DNA of 64,000 nucleotides from the NCBI GenBank assembly GCA_028023455.1, contig JAQFVV010000207.1, positions 1 through 64,000 of the forward strand. The letters are read 5' to 3'. Both the position numbers and the translations under genes were made by a program. Positions 46,801 to 58,379 of this stretch are shown piece after piece (the stretch's first letter is position 1; every line of letters starts with the position of its first letter). A model generated the notes under the pieces. The model made no database searches. It was not told where the DNA came from and saw nothing but the letters and a program-made list of their open reading frames with translations. Origin of the DNA: Epiperipatus broadwayi. Lineage: Eukaryota > Onychophora > Udeonychophora > Euonychophora > Peripatidae.

Positions 46801-48234
46801 CTTAAAAAAATCATATTTGAACTTTGCAAATATTGAAAAAATAAATTGTAATATGATCAAAGGATAAAAATATCATTCAACAATAATAAGGAAAACAAGA
46901 CTTAAGAAAACCAATGAAATCTTTTTCACTTAACTTTTTTAATGCAAATGAATAAATGTGGATTTATGATAAATCTATCAAATTGTGATTTAAAATCTTA
47001 AATCTGCTTTATAATTTTTAGAACATTTCAAAACATTCTAATATCAAGTTAATTAAGACAGGTGATGACATTATGCAACCAGTTACACATAAACATGGTT
47101 AAAACTATGCCAAGGTTTTCTTTGCTAATATTATGTTCAAATTTATTAACTTCTGTTGTAAGAAGTAAAATATATTCAAATAAAGTTGAAGTATTTATGT
47201 GTTTTCCTTTTGGTTTAAATAATTATTAAACCAGTATTGCGTATAAATAATCAGAAATATTTAATAAACTATTGAATAACATAATTTTTATTCCAAAAAT
47301 TTTTTTAAAATAATCTTTCAAATGTGAAAACCAGAATCAATGGCTTGGAAATGGTCTTTCTATTTAATAATAAGATAAAGGTCTTTGAAAAGTTCCAACT
47401 GTCCAAAAACTACTAACCTTGTCATATTCTTTTTTAAATCAATAAATTAATAAAAGCAGGTCCATAGTTTTAACATTAACAAAGAACCTACATTAATATC
47501 AGTTAAAATAATGATGGAAGAATGATTTAAACTGGCAGAATTACCATGCTATTTCTGAAGAGATCAAACTTTTCAAATTAAGAGAACTGGTAATTAGTGA
47601 GTTGACATTTCTCTCTGATTTGTTAAGATCTCACTATAATTTCCTTATTTAACATGAACAAATCCAATCTGCAAGATTATTTTTATTTAAATGTTAATAT
47701 TATTTACTTAGTTTTTAATAAAGAGAATATATATAATGAAGACAAACAGTAATTCAATGTTAGCACAATGTGTATAATTTTCTCTGCAGTGACAATAATT
47801 TAATCTTGACAATATGATGCTAAATAATAAATACACAATGAATTCAGTGAAATCAGAAGTTTTTTCATATTTAATGATGTTTATTATTTTAAAAACAGTA
47901 TTTTAAAAATGTCTTCTTTACTTTTTCCACCATAAATTTGTAAATAATACAAATAGAATCCAAAAAATTTAACTTTAATTTTATTAAATATATAATCTCT
48001 TTGTGATAAAAAAAAATCACGCATGGAGCTTAATAAAAATATACATGTCCAAATAAAATATAAAACATTAATACAGTATAAAATAATTAAATAAAAATAA
48101 AAAGTTTTTATTATCAGCACTTATAATCCAATCCATAATGAATTTTCTCAATGTTTTTATAGATATTTAATTAACATTAAATTCAATGTTCCTTATAAAA
48201 ATATTTAATATCTAACATACAGGCTATATATATA
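43806..48234. other. AT-rich intervening DNA with small repeats
   Basis: No gene recognised. Contents: a diverged direct repeat of ~85 bp at 44608-44694 and 45098-45188 (shared GACTTTATCTTGTGGC and GTTTTAAGATCTTG), and an exact 41-bp tandem duplication at 44771-44852. The rest is very AT-rich. Confidence 0.45.
44771..44852. repeat. 41-bp unit duplicated in tandem, identical
   Basis: The unit beginning AATAAAGGCATATATATATA occurs twice without a difference, so the duplication is recent. Confidence 0.95.
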
Positions 48235-48325
48235 TAGGGAATTTTCATCTCAGATTTTCACCTGACCCTCAACTCTCCACACTATCTCATTCCACTGATA
48301 TACTTGACCACATATATGTCTAAAA

Positions 48326-48390
48326 GATAAATAATCACCAATATAAGTATTTTGTGCTAAACCAGCACTCATCTGGTGAATCAGATTATC
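48326..48390 (-). ncRNA. hammerhead ribozyme relic, left arm of copy 2
   Basis: Minus strand: GATAATCTG, CACCA, then GATGAG, helix II TGCT/AGCA with loop GGTTT, but the core lacks its CT (reads CCAGATGA) and GAAA is CAAAA. Helix I partner TTGGTGATTATT is kept. Inactive by inspection. Confidence 0.6.
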
Positions 48391-48870
48391 ATCTCTACAC
48401 ATATATACAATAAGTGCTCAGGTTTATATTAAGGTAGCCAATCTTCATACTTTAATGGACAAGCTTCAATCCACACCACCCTTCAATTCTTCAGCCATCC
48501 ATTCTATTGAAAATCTGATGATAGAACACTCAAATGCCACACTGCTGCTGACATTCTCATCACACCCAGGTTGAGTATAAGTCACTCTGACCCCTAATGT
48601 ACAGAGGACATAAATTCATTTAAGTACATATACAGGACATACTCCATTTATTATGTCCTGTACATGAGAGTCACAGTGACTTATGGTCAACCTTGTTGTG
48701 ATGAGAATGCCAGCACTGGTGTGGGCTTTGAGTGTTCCAGCATCAGATTTTCAATAGGATGGATGTCTCAAGAGTTGGAGGAAGGAGTGGATTGAATCTT
48801 GTCCAATGAAGTATGAAGATTGGCTATCTTAATATAAATCTGAGCACTTATTGTATATATGTGGAGAGAT

Positions 48871-48935
48871 GATAATCTGAACCAACTGATAAGTCCTGGT
48901 TTAGCATGAAATACCTATATTGATGATTATTTATC
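48871..48935 (+). ncRNA. hammerhead ribozyme relic, right arm of copy 2
   Basis: GATAATCTG, ACCAA, core CTGATAA (G8 to A), helix II GTCCT/AGCAT with one mismatch, GAAATA, TATA, TTGATGATTATT. It retains the layout but has one core substitution. Confidence 0.62.
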
Positions 48936-49237
48936 TTTTAGCCATATATGTGGCAAAGGGTATCAGTGGTATAAGATAGTGTAGAGAATTGAGGGTCATG
49001 TAAAAGTCTGAGCTCAAAATACCTTATAAAAATATAAAATTTTGCAGTAAGATAACATTTTTGATACCTGCAATGGATTTTAAAGTATATTGGTTCAATG
49101 GGTCAGTATGACCTGAAGACTTAACAATGAAAGCAAAGTGTCTCTTTAATTATTTTGGGTCTTATGTATTATAATGGTTACCCAAGATAGCAAGCTTGTA
49201 CTCGGTTGTTAAAAATTATTTAAAGTTCTTTTATATG

Positions 49238-49263
49238 TATTATTATTATTATTATTATTATTA
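49238..49263. repeat. (ATT)n microsatellite
   Basis: Short TAT/ATT repeat beside AT-rich sequence. Confidence 0.9.
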
Positions 49264-49541
49264 AGAACTTTATGCATGTATGTGTGTGAAGAGATGAAAT
49301 ATATAAAAAAAAATCTACTTGGCTTAATAAACTATCATTTATTTAAATGAATTTTAATAAAAAAAAAAAAAAGTTAAATTCATGTAAGATGGCTTAAATT
49401 AAAAAAAAAAAATCATTGAAATAATTATATTTTTTTGTGTGAGTGGTTTGAAGAAAATATAATTTGATCAGATTTTTTGATAAAAAAATAATCTAACCAC
49501 AATAATTGAGAGATAGAAGACTTCAATTTATTACTGTCTTT

Positions 49542-49803
49542 TAATTACGATAGAATGACAGCCCGTTAAGCTAAATTGCGCAGACGCTGTGAGAATGTTG
49601 TTAATAAATGAATACCTTCGAACAACCACATGATAAGCTAAATTGCGCAGACGCTGTGAGAATGGTGTTAATAAATGAATACCTTCGAACAACCACATGA
49701 TAAATACTATATCATGTGGTTGTTCGAAGGTATTCATTTATTAACAACATTCTCACAGCGTCTGCGCAATTTAGCTTAACGGGCTGTCATTCTATCGTAA
49801 TTA
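49542..49803. mobile_element. foldback element with perfect 93-bp arms
   Basis: 49542-49634 is the exact reverse complement of 49711-49803. Next to the left arm, 49635-49701 is a tandem second copy of the arm's inner 67 bp (one substitution). The loop is only 9 bp. Arms are less AT-rich (GCGCAGACGCTGTGAGAA) and end at TAATTACGATAGAATGACAG. Perfect arm identity points to recent formation or gene conversion. No coding. Confidence 0.9.
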
Positions 49804-52440
49804 TAATCGCACGCAAGACGTTATAAAATAAATGCTTGTCTTTTAATTATTAATCGATTGTATACTTGTAATTAAAAAGACAAAAATGTTGATAAGAGAG
49901 AAAATTAAAAGATTTGTGTGTGTGTGTGTGTGGGGGGGGGTCTTATTGATTTATTTTTTGTTTTAATTTGATCTGGACTTGAGAATTTGGCTGTATAAAC
50001 TTTTTAGCTTTTGTAAACCTTTAATGTGGCTAAAAATTCTTCACAGTTACTGTAAATTATGAAGCAAAAATCTTCTTTGCCAGCAATATGGAACCTAAGG
50101 ACATTTGTTGATAAAGCTAGAGAATATGCATTGCTAGGCACTAAAGTGTACTAATTCACCGTAAACTTTGTAGATTTCTTCTGGAGCTTCCGAACTCGAA
50201 TGTCAATGCCTAACCCAGGATTAATTTAGAACACCTATTCAAAATGTGTACCTCGATTGACTTTGTCTTGAAAAACGAAACCTTTAAAACAAAAAAAAAC
50301 CAGTTGACAAAAAAAATATCATGCTTTTCATATCATTTTTATCAGTAATGGGAGTATTAAAAAAATAAAATACCATAGTAAGACTTTTTTTTTTTAAATT
50401 TTAGGTGGGGGGGCTAGATTAAAAAGACCTTAAGTCAGTATAATCTGATTTCTTTGTTAGCATGCAATTTATATATATTAATTGCGTAATCAAAATTATC
50501 CATTTATTTTTTTATATGCTTTGCTGCATGATTGCATTTTAAAATAGTTTTAATTTTGTGTGTGTGCGTGTATATATGTAAATTAATTTTAAGTTTTAAA
50601 GTTATTTATTGCTCTATAAAAATCTATTACATTAGGTTTAATAATAATAATAAAACATAGCTTTGATAATGAGAAAGAGTCTATGACATAATACAGATTA
50701 AGTAATGTGGTTTTATATTATTGCCTTATCCATCATTATTTACATATAATAGTTTTAAAGTTTATTAAGGAGGAAAAACAAACTATGAATAATAAAAAAA
50801 ACGAAAAAAAAGTCCAAATCTTGCGATTTTTATTGTTGGATTCACTTTCAGAGAATGGTTATATCTTATTATGGTTTCATGTCTTCAATCATTGTGATAG
50901 TTTTTTATCACTTTTCTTAAAATTTCCAGTTTATTCCAGAAGATGAATGGGGGTCTTCTGATTGCAGTCATACATGAATTTGCATCTGGTGCACCAGAGA
51001 GCATAAAACACAAATGGCTAGCATGAATGTTTGCATAAATTTCTTGTTTGACTGTCTGAAATAGAGTGAGAATTAATTTTAATTGTGAAATAAATTGTTG
51101 TTAGTATTAATCCAAATGGTCAGAGCTTTTTTAATTAGCAACTTTTATTTCCAAATGGTCATTTTAGGACTTTTCAATTAAGTTAAGAAAAAAAAATTTT
51201 TTAATTAAAGAGACTGCTTTAAGTAGAGCCTGTTTAACTATTGAGCAAAACTGCCGGGATATTTTATAAATTGAGGGATCCTGATTTCTGAAATTGATTT
51301 CTTTATCATGGCTCCCTGATAAACGAATAAAATGCATTATTTTTTTTTATTTAAAATTAATTATTGCTGAGTGACAAGAAAATCTCTTTCAAAATAATAG
51401 TGTTGATTTTGGAAGGTGATTGGGAAATATAACCTCTTTTAGGTTCAAATATTATCTACTTTAAATGAGTCTATGAAATTTGCACTTATTTAGTCGTATT
51501 TAAATAAAAGTGTACCTCAACATTACTGGTACAATAAAATGGCTTCCCAAAGTGTACCTGAATTAATTGATTTTTATCTGGATTACTGATACAGTATATC
51601 TAATGTTTACAGCCAAAATATAAAAGAATAGAGAAAAGAGAATGCTATTTTTTATAGTTTTTCTACATATATTTGATATTAATGAAAAAAAGTTAAATCA
51701 ATACACAAGTAAAAATGCAATCATATTGAAGGGAAAAAATTCTGACTTAATAAACAATCTAACGGTATATAAATAAAATATAAATGTCATCTTTTAGTTT
51801 CATAAAACTTTAGTAAAATATATAAAATTGTTAAAAAGTAATTTGAAAATTCTAATTGAATTGAATTTTCTTGATTTTATGAAAATATAAACTAAAATTA
51901 CATTTCAGTTTGATTTTCTTCTAAACAATTCTAAGAAATGACTTAAAGTCAAATTCTATTTTATTGAACAAATTTAAAGCAAAATAGCTACTTTACTTGC
52001 AAATTACATAAATATTTTATTATTTCTTTTTTTTCTATATATGTATGATTCAGACAGAGATAAGCTCAAGCCATATTCTTACTCAAGACAGAAATTATTT
52101 GACATCTGCAGAAAAATATATTAAGAATCTATACACATATACTTTTTTGTTCAAATTTTCAAAAAAATAAACAGGGAGTAGGGGGCTAGGTTTAAGAGAA
52201 ATATTTATATATACCCACAAATAAATAACTAAACCGTCTTAAGACAAAATCAAGAGTTATAATTGAGTTCACGTTAAACAACACCCATATCTAACTGTAA
52301 AAATGAAAAATACTCTCCAAAAGTTTAAATAAAAAAAAATTGTCAAATAAACTGTCAAAGATTTTTAATTTAGTCTTAAAGACACAAAAATCATTGAATA
52401 AAAAAAAAACATTCTTATTGAAATATTTTCATCGTTTTAT
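49804..52440. other. AT-rich intervening DNA
   Basis: Contains a (TG)n run near 49916-49932 and a G run. No gene recognised; the 79-codon frame at 50707-50946 has no motif. Confidence 0.35.
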
Positions 52441-52672
52441 ATTAATTGTTAAATGTCTTTAAAAAAAATTAAAATTTATATAAACTTTTCAAATATATTC
52501 AGCTTTAGTAAGTTAATATATAACAGCATTTAGAACAGAGTTCTTTTTTCTGGAGCTGTTTCCTGACCTGATCAGTAATATTACTATTATTGGGATCGAA
52601 CCTGGATTTTTAAATTTGTGAATATTGAATTTAAGATGATACTCTAATCACCGGTACTAGTGTAATAAATAA
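52441..52672 (-). mobile_element. tRNA-derived SINE, copy 1
   Basis: On the minus strand the head shows an A-box-like GGTGATTAGAGTATCATC and a B box GGTTCGATCCC (at about 52595-52605), then a shared body (ACTGATCAGGTCAGGAAAC). The second copy at 53082-53333 is co-linear over about 230 bp. The RNA polymerase III promoter layout and the repetition define a SINE. Confidence 0.72.
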
Positions 52673-53081
52673 ATAGAATGATTATAGATTATAAAATTAA
52701 AGTAGCAATTAACAAGGAAATGTATTTTTTGCCAAAATTTAAAAAAACAAATATATATATATATATTGATAAGCACGGTATATAACAGTTCATCAATTGT
52801 AATAATTGTGTTTGGAAATACTTCATTTTGCTCTATTCTAAATAATCGACTTTAGTTTGTAGTAATCAAAAAATACTAAATAGTGTGCTTTTATAGTCAC
52901 ATAACCAGATAAATGTATAATGCATGCTCTTTACTTATAATAGTTAGACCTAAATATATCAGAATACTATAAAAGCCAGCCCTAATGAAGAAGAAAGCAT
53001 ATATTAAACGTAATCCTTAAACTATTTCATGATGTTTTATTTGCAGGAGTAATTCTATGTTAAGCTAGTTTCTCCATTTAA

Positions 53082-53333
53082 TATTTTTTGTTAAACGTCT
53101 TCATAAAAATTCAAATTGAAATCAACTTTTCGAATACATTCAACTATTAGTAATAACATACAATTTTACAGATTAATATATGTAAAATACATTTTAAATG
53201 GTATTTTCTTTTATTCTCCAGGTGTTGCTGACCTGACTAGTAATAATACTGGCATAAGGATCAAACGTAGATCTTTAGATTTGTGAATATTAAGTTTAAT
53301 GTGATGCTCTGATTTTAGAGCGTCAATTTAAAG
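53082..53333 (-). mobile_element. tRNA-derived SINE, copy 2
   Basis: Aligns with copy 1: AATATTCACAAATCTAAAGA, a decayed B box CGTTTGATCC, AGGTCAGCAACACC, then AAAGTTGATTTC in the body. More decayed in the B box than copy 1. Confidence 0.68.
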
Positions 53334-53509
53334 TCAAAATTTCATAAAGCTAAATATCCAGGCTTGAGATGTATCTACTTGTATAATTTATCAATATATC
53401 CATTTATTCATCCATCTATCTTTATATCTCTCTTTTATCTATCTACCTACTTATCAATATATCTTTATTGTTACCTATATATATATATTATTTATTATTA
53501 TGATTATAT

Positions 53510-53760
53510 ATAAAAATATAATCAATAAAGCAAGTCATATATAATGTGACATTGATTTTAAAAAGCTTGTTTTTACAAATTGTAATATAGGGAACATATC
53601 AATAGCTCAAACAAGCTCTTATTTAATAAGTGTGGTAAGAGAAATATTTTAAAATCTGTATCAAGAATATTCTTATCCCAAGCTAGAAACCAATTGGTCT
53701 GGGGATAAGAATGTTCTAGATAAAAATTTAAAATATTTTCTCTTACTGCACTTGTGTCCC
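53510..53760. mobile_element. MITE-like inverted repeat, copy 1
   Basis: Arms 53635-53679 and 53701-53746 (GTAAGAGAAATATTTTAAA against its complement) with loop AGCTAGAAACCAATTGGTCT. Flanking left sequence (AAGCTTGTTTTTACAAAT...GCTCAAACAAGCTCTT) is shared with the element at 57500-57770. Confidence 0.6.
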
Positions 53761-53880
53761 ATACTCCCTGACCAATATAATCAATTTGTGTAACTTAATT
53801 ACTAACACTAAGTAAATTTTTTTATTCTTTTTTGGGAAAGTTGACTGATATGTAATGGTATACATATGCCAAATCGTAAA
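53744..53880 (+). repeat. direct repeat X, left copy
   Basis: GTCCCATACTCCCTGACCAA and following sequence resemble 56370-56540 (GTCCCATATTCCCTGACCAT, then GACTGATAT). The two copies bracket the tandem R1 block. Confidence 0.5.
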
Positions 53881-54056
53881 ATAAAAATTGATTTATTTAA
53901 AACATAAAAACAGAAAATTAAAATAGTTATTAACATATATATTATCCCACAGATGGAAAATTTAAAAAAAAAAAGTATTTAAAAGTAAGAAGTGTAAAAA
54001 AAGTAAAGATCTGAAGATTAATATTTTTTGTTTTCAGTAATATAAAAGCAACTAGA

Positions 54057-54825
54057 AACAAATGTCAAATAGTGAATGGAAATGATTGAAATATAATTGA
54101 ATATAAAGCAAACTAGTCATTGGGGCACTTATATGATTGTAAGATAGATAAGAGATATAAAAAAAATTAAAGATTGACCAATGCTAGCACCAAGCCATGC
54201 ATGGGACAGAAAGGAAAACATCTAGATCTTAACAACAAATAATATCATGTGCTTTTGATCCAAATATTAAGTGATAAGAGAGGACTAATACTATAAAAAG
54301 AAAACTGATTGATTAGGGATTGAATTAACTATTGATCTACTATGAACTGAAGCAGTATTGCAGACTCTATGATGTAGGAGACTTACAATAGCTTTATTTT
54401 CCTTTGTTCTGGCTAAAGAGGCCTCTCAATGACAGTTTCTAAAAATATTGGCAAGCAGCAGTTTCATCTCCAAAGAGAACAATCTACACAAAATGTGAGA
54501 CTTAGGATAGACTTCAATAAAACTGCCACAATCAGAAGGATTCATAAAGACTTACTCTGGGAAGTATAAACTTTTATCAATATGAACTTATAGATCGATC
54601 TCTTAAACAAGCTTGTAATGCATCAGCTAAACATAACTTTTAAATGAACTCTTATTTGACTATCAAAATAATTCTAAATATGTTATTAATATTTTTTATG
54701 TATAAGTTTGCTAATCAATTGTTTCCATTTTTCCTTTTATTTATTTTGTTTATTAAATAACTAAATTATTAAATTTAAAGTTGGGTGTAGATGGCCGCAT
54801 AGAGTGATTAAGTTTTAGTTCTTTT
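54057..54825 (+). mobile_element. repeat R1, partial tandem copy
   Basis: Co-linear with 54897-55650 at roughly 80% identity (shared GGACAGAAAGGAAAACATC, CCTCTCAATGACAGTTTCT, GCAGTTTCATCTCCAAA, AAGACTTACTCTGGGAAGTA). Together the two give an ~840-bp tandem duplication of the R1 5' part. Divergence shows the duplication is old. Confidence 0.82.
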
Positions 54826-54889
54826 AGTAAAAAGTTATATAAAAGAAAATAGAAATAAATGTTAATTAATTTCTATTTTAAGAATCATG

Positions 54890-56400
54890 TTTAATCCTAG
54901 TAAGTGGAAATGATTGTTTTATTAATTAAATGTAAAAAAAACTAGCCCTTGGGGCACTTGAATAATTGAAAGGTCAGATAAGAGATAAAAAAATAAAGAT
55001 TGTGAAGCAGAGTGACCAATGCAAGCATCAAGCTATCCACAGGACAGAAAGGAAAACATCCAGACCTTAAAAACAACTGACGTCATGGTCCATTGAATTT
55101 GTAATAAGAGAGGCCAGAAAATAGAAAATTATTGAATTCATTAGTGGTTATTTTAATCTGACTATTAATCTTGCATCTATATTGCAGACTCTGTAATGTA
55201 GTGATCTTGAATAAAATTAGTTTTATTTGCATGCCCCTGCTGAAGCCTCTCAATGACAGTTTCTGACCCAAGTATTGGCAAACAGCAGTTTCATCTCCAA
55301 AAAGAACAATCTACACAGAATGTGAGACTTTCATCCCTTTCATAAACTTGTCGCACCCAGGAGGATTTGTAAAGACTTACTCTGGGAAGTATAAATTGTT
55401 ATCAATATGAACTTGTAGATTGATCTCTTAAACAAGCGTTTAATGTATCAGCTAAAGATAACTTTTAAAAGAACTCTTATCTGAAGTAAAAGAACTCTAA
55501 AACCTTTATTAATATTTTTTTGTATAAGTTTGCTAATCAATCATTTTCATTTTTTCTTTTTTTGCTGTTGTTTATTAAATAACTAAATTATAAAATTTAA
55601 AGTTGGGGGCAAATGGCTGCATAGATTTATTAAGTTTGGGGTTAGGTCAGTAGGTTAATTTCAGACTATTTGTTTCATAGTTGAGTCAATGCTGATAGAG
55701 AGATATATGGGTGTTTATATCAATGTAACATGAAGTATGTTAGCATACAGGGCAATATGTCCAAATGAGTACATGATCCAAAGGTGTATCCATTGCATTG
55801 CAATGTATGTGGAGTACCTACCGCCATTGATTTCCCTTTTTGCTCTATGGATAGGGACTATAAGTCAACAAAGCCTACACCAGACAGACATACATTCCTG
55901 TACTGGACAAGCATTATTTCTTTTAAATAATATCATGCTTCAGATGCACATTGCTGTCAGTATTGTTTTATGTTAACATCTTCATATTGCATTGGTTGTG
56001 TCTGTATATCAGAAAGTGAGCATTGGTTTAGCTATGAACTTTTAGCCTGAGCTTAGATGTGTTAATTGCATAAGAGATTTTAACTAAAGTATAAAATAAT
56101 AATAACAAATTAAAATAAGATTAATTTATTCCTCAAATTTAAATTTATATTTGTGCAACAATAAATATTTTTGTGTGTTATTACTGGCAGTGGCTTATTT
56201 TATTTTTTATTTTAATATTGAAATACATTTAATAAATTATATATTAAATCTCTGCATCTCCATGAGCTAGTAGCAAGAGGTAATAGTCAAAGTAGAATCT
56301 TAACAAGAAGGATCTGTCTAGATTGTAAATTTTCTAGGTTTGAATAGCTTAATGGCACCCTGTCCAGCAGATAAAGTAAATGTCCCATATTCCCTGACCA
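54890..56400 (+). mobile_element. repeat R1, second copy
   Basis: Aligns with the reverse complement of 9050-10915, from GGAAATGATTGTTTTATTAA to GGCACCCTGTCCAGCAG. Non-coding; frames at 55083-55271 and 55737-55976 carry no motif. See 9050-10915 for possible nature. Confidence 0.68.
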
Positions 56401-56540
56401 TTATAATATATATGCCTTTATCCATATCTATTTATTATAAACTAAGTATAGGGAATTCAAAAAAAACTAATTTGCAATTTATGTTTATGTTTGACAAAAA
56501 TGACTGATATTAGATCATTTACCATATATCTGACAAACTC
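56370..56540 (+). repeat. direct repeat X, right copy
   Basis: Partner of 53744-53880, moderate identity. Confidence 0.45.
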
Positions 56541-56841
56541 TTGGAATTCATATTTCGATTCTCAAAAGTTATCATGTGACATGATGGAATTTAAAGTTGG
56601 CTGAAGTTTATATAAAAGATATCTTATACAAAATCTTAAGAAAATATTTCCAATTTCTTTTACAATAAGTGGTTTAACAAATTCATAACAGCAGCTGCCA
56701 AAAAAGTCATCCATCATAGATATTAAAAGCAATTCATTCTAGTTTACAACAAAATATGAATTACAATTTATCCAAAACACTTCAAACACTTTTTAGCAAA
56801 ACTCTTTATTTGTACATATACATACACCTACGTTTAGACTC

Positions 56842-56960
56842 ACCTGCAGTCTTCTTCAGAGCAAGTTTATTTTGATCTTCTCAATACAAAAAAAATCAAA
56901 ATAAATTTGCTCTGAAGATGACTGCAGGTCAGTTGAAATGTTGGTGACAATTTATAAAAT
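56842..56960 (+). repeat. inverted repeat with hammerhead-like arm
   Basis: ACCTGCAGTCTTCTTCAGAG (56842-) is reversed at 56895-56929. The right arm reads TCTGAAGATGA, a CTG/CAG stem with loop CAGGT, then TTGAAATGTTGG: hammerhead-like order with extra bases in the core. Motifs of this form are common at PLE ends; no PLE coding is next to it. Confidence 0.45.
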
Positions 56961-57499
56961 CACTAGATGAAGGTAGAAAAAAAATGCAGAGACATCATGG
57001 AGAAACAAAACTTTACAAGAGTTAGTCATAAGGCCAGGTCATTTGCACATAATCTTAGTGATCATAAAAGCATACTCATGAGAAATACTATTGTCATTAG
57101 TAATGAGATCTTATGTAGCAGACTTTAAACTCAGGGTAATAAGAAAAGTAAACATTGGGGTGGACAAACTTTTTTTCCCTAAGTGTCTTTGGTATTAATC
57201 AAGTCCTTGATGGCCTAAAAGTAAAAATAAAAGCCATAAATCATGTGATGATTGCTTTTGAGGTTAAGGATGAGTGATATTTGTAAAAAATTATGAGTAA
57301 TTTTATTATATATTTATATGAACATTTTATTCACTAGCTTTACTTGTTTAATAAGTGAAACTATAGTTGTGAAGAAATTTTTTCAAACTTTGCTTTAATT
57401 TTAGTAGTATGTTTATTTTTATAGGTATATTATGTTTTGATATTATATCTGCTTTTAAAACATTTATTTTATAGTGCATGTATAAAAAGTCATTTCCAC

Positions 57500-57770
57500 A
57501 ATATTAAAAAAAAAAATAAAGTCAGATATCATATGACCTAATTTAATAAGCTTGTATTTACAAATGTTACATATAGAGCTCACAAAATAAGCTCTTAACA
57601 ACCTTTTCAGAATATCCCCAACCCTAGACCAGTTTTTGCTACTGGCATAATCAGTGAGGTGCTAGAATATTCTAGCACTTGCACCTCAATGATAATGACA
57701 GTAACATAAACTGGTCTGGAGTTGGGGATTTTCTGCATTGTTAAGAGCTTATTTTGTGAGCCCTATATAA
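57500..57770. mobile_element. MITE-like inverted repeat, copy 2
   Basis: Arms 57578-57645 and 57700-57762 (GCTCACAAAATAAGCTCTTA against its complement; CCCCAAC, GACCAG also paired), plus an inner palindrome GTGCTAGAATATTCTAGCAC. Shares its left part with 53510-53600. Confidence 0.65.
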
Positions 57771-57930
57771 AACATTTTACAATATTATATATATATATAT
57801 GTATTTGTTTAGAGCTCTTAATTATATATATATATAATAAAATAAATTACTTCCCGTAAAATATAAATAAAAAATATTAACTTAAAAATGAAGTTAAAAA
57901 GGAGAAGTTATAAATAAATAAAATAAAAAT

Positions 57931-57973
57931 AAGCTAAACGTTTTCGAGGGTCCATGCCTCATAATCATAGCTT
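57931..57973 (-). ncRNA. hammerhead-like motif, PLE left arm
   Basis: Minus strand: AAAGCTATGATTATGAGG, loop CATGGA, CCCTCGAAAACG, TTTAGCTT. Helix I AAGCT/AGCTT, helix II GAGG/CCTC, GAAA, and a self-complementary AACGTT in the helix III position. The core ATGATTAT replaces CTGATGA. Confidence 0.45.
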
Positions 57974-58025
57974 TTTTAAAAATACATAATAAAATATATA
58001 CAAAGATATATAAAATTAGCACATG

Positions 58026-58379
58026 TTACGTGAACCATTTCTTCGATATATCAAAGCAAGTGTCTTTTCTATTTATAGAATTAATATATCCATTAATATA
58101 GAATGCTTCTTTTATTTTCCTCTTATGATCATTTGATTCAGTGCATAAAATTACAGGATTGGAAGGAATAAAATTGTGTCCAGATTTCATGGAATGCTCC
58201 AAAAATACAGAGGATATATTGTTGTTCTTCTAAGCTCTCTTGTAAGTGTACATGTGTTGAGCAAGCCTAGTATTAACAGTAGCTTTAGTTTCACCATAAT
58301 ATACAGCAAGACATTTTTCTTGAGGACATGAAATGGAATAAACTACATGTGGGGTGAATGAATGATTAAAATGATCTTT
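58026..58379 (-). pseudogene. Penelope-like GIY-YIG endonuclease fragment
   Basis: One minus-strand frame: HVVYSISCPQEKCLAVYYGE, TRLAQHMYTYKRA, TAG (58230-58232), then FLEHSMKSGHNFIPS, ILCTESNDHKRKIKEAFYI, SINRKDTCFDISKKW and a TAA at 58026-58028. YIG is YYG. Only one stop interrupts the domain. Sequence 5' of 58379 is the inverted arm, so the RT and the start are missing; the longer open frame to 58487 includes antisense arm sequence and is not the real N-terminus. Confidence 0.75.

Larger units (their letters stand above)
48235..49025. mobile_element. inverted-repeat element with hammerhead motif in each arm (copy 2)
   Basis: Same family as 14680-15400: shared words TCCACACTATCTCAT, AAAGATAAATAATCACCAAT, AATCTGATGAT in the left arm and their complements in the right arm. 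Arms about 48240-48600 and 48660-49020. Here pairing extends into the centre (GTCACTCTGAC against GTCACAGTGAC, GTACAGGACAT against TGTCCTGTACAT), so the original was nearly fully palindromic. Non-coding. Confidence 0.8.
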
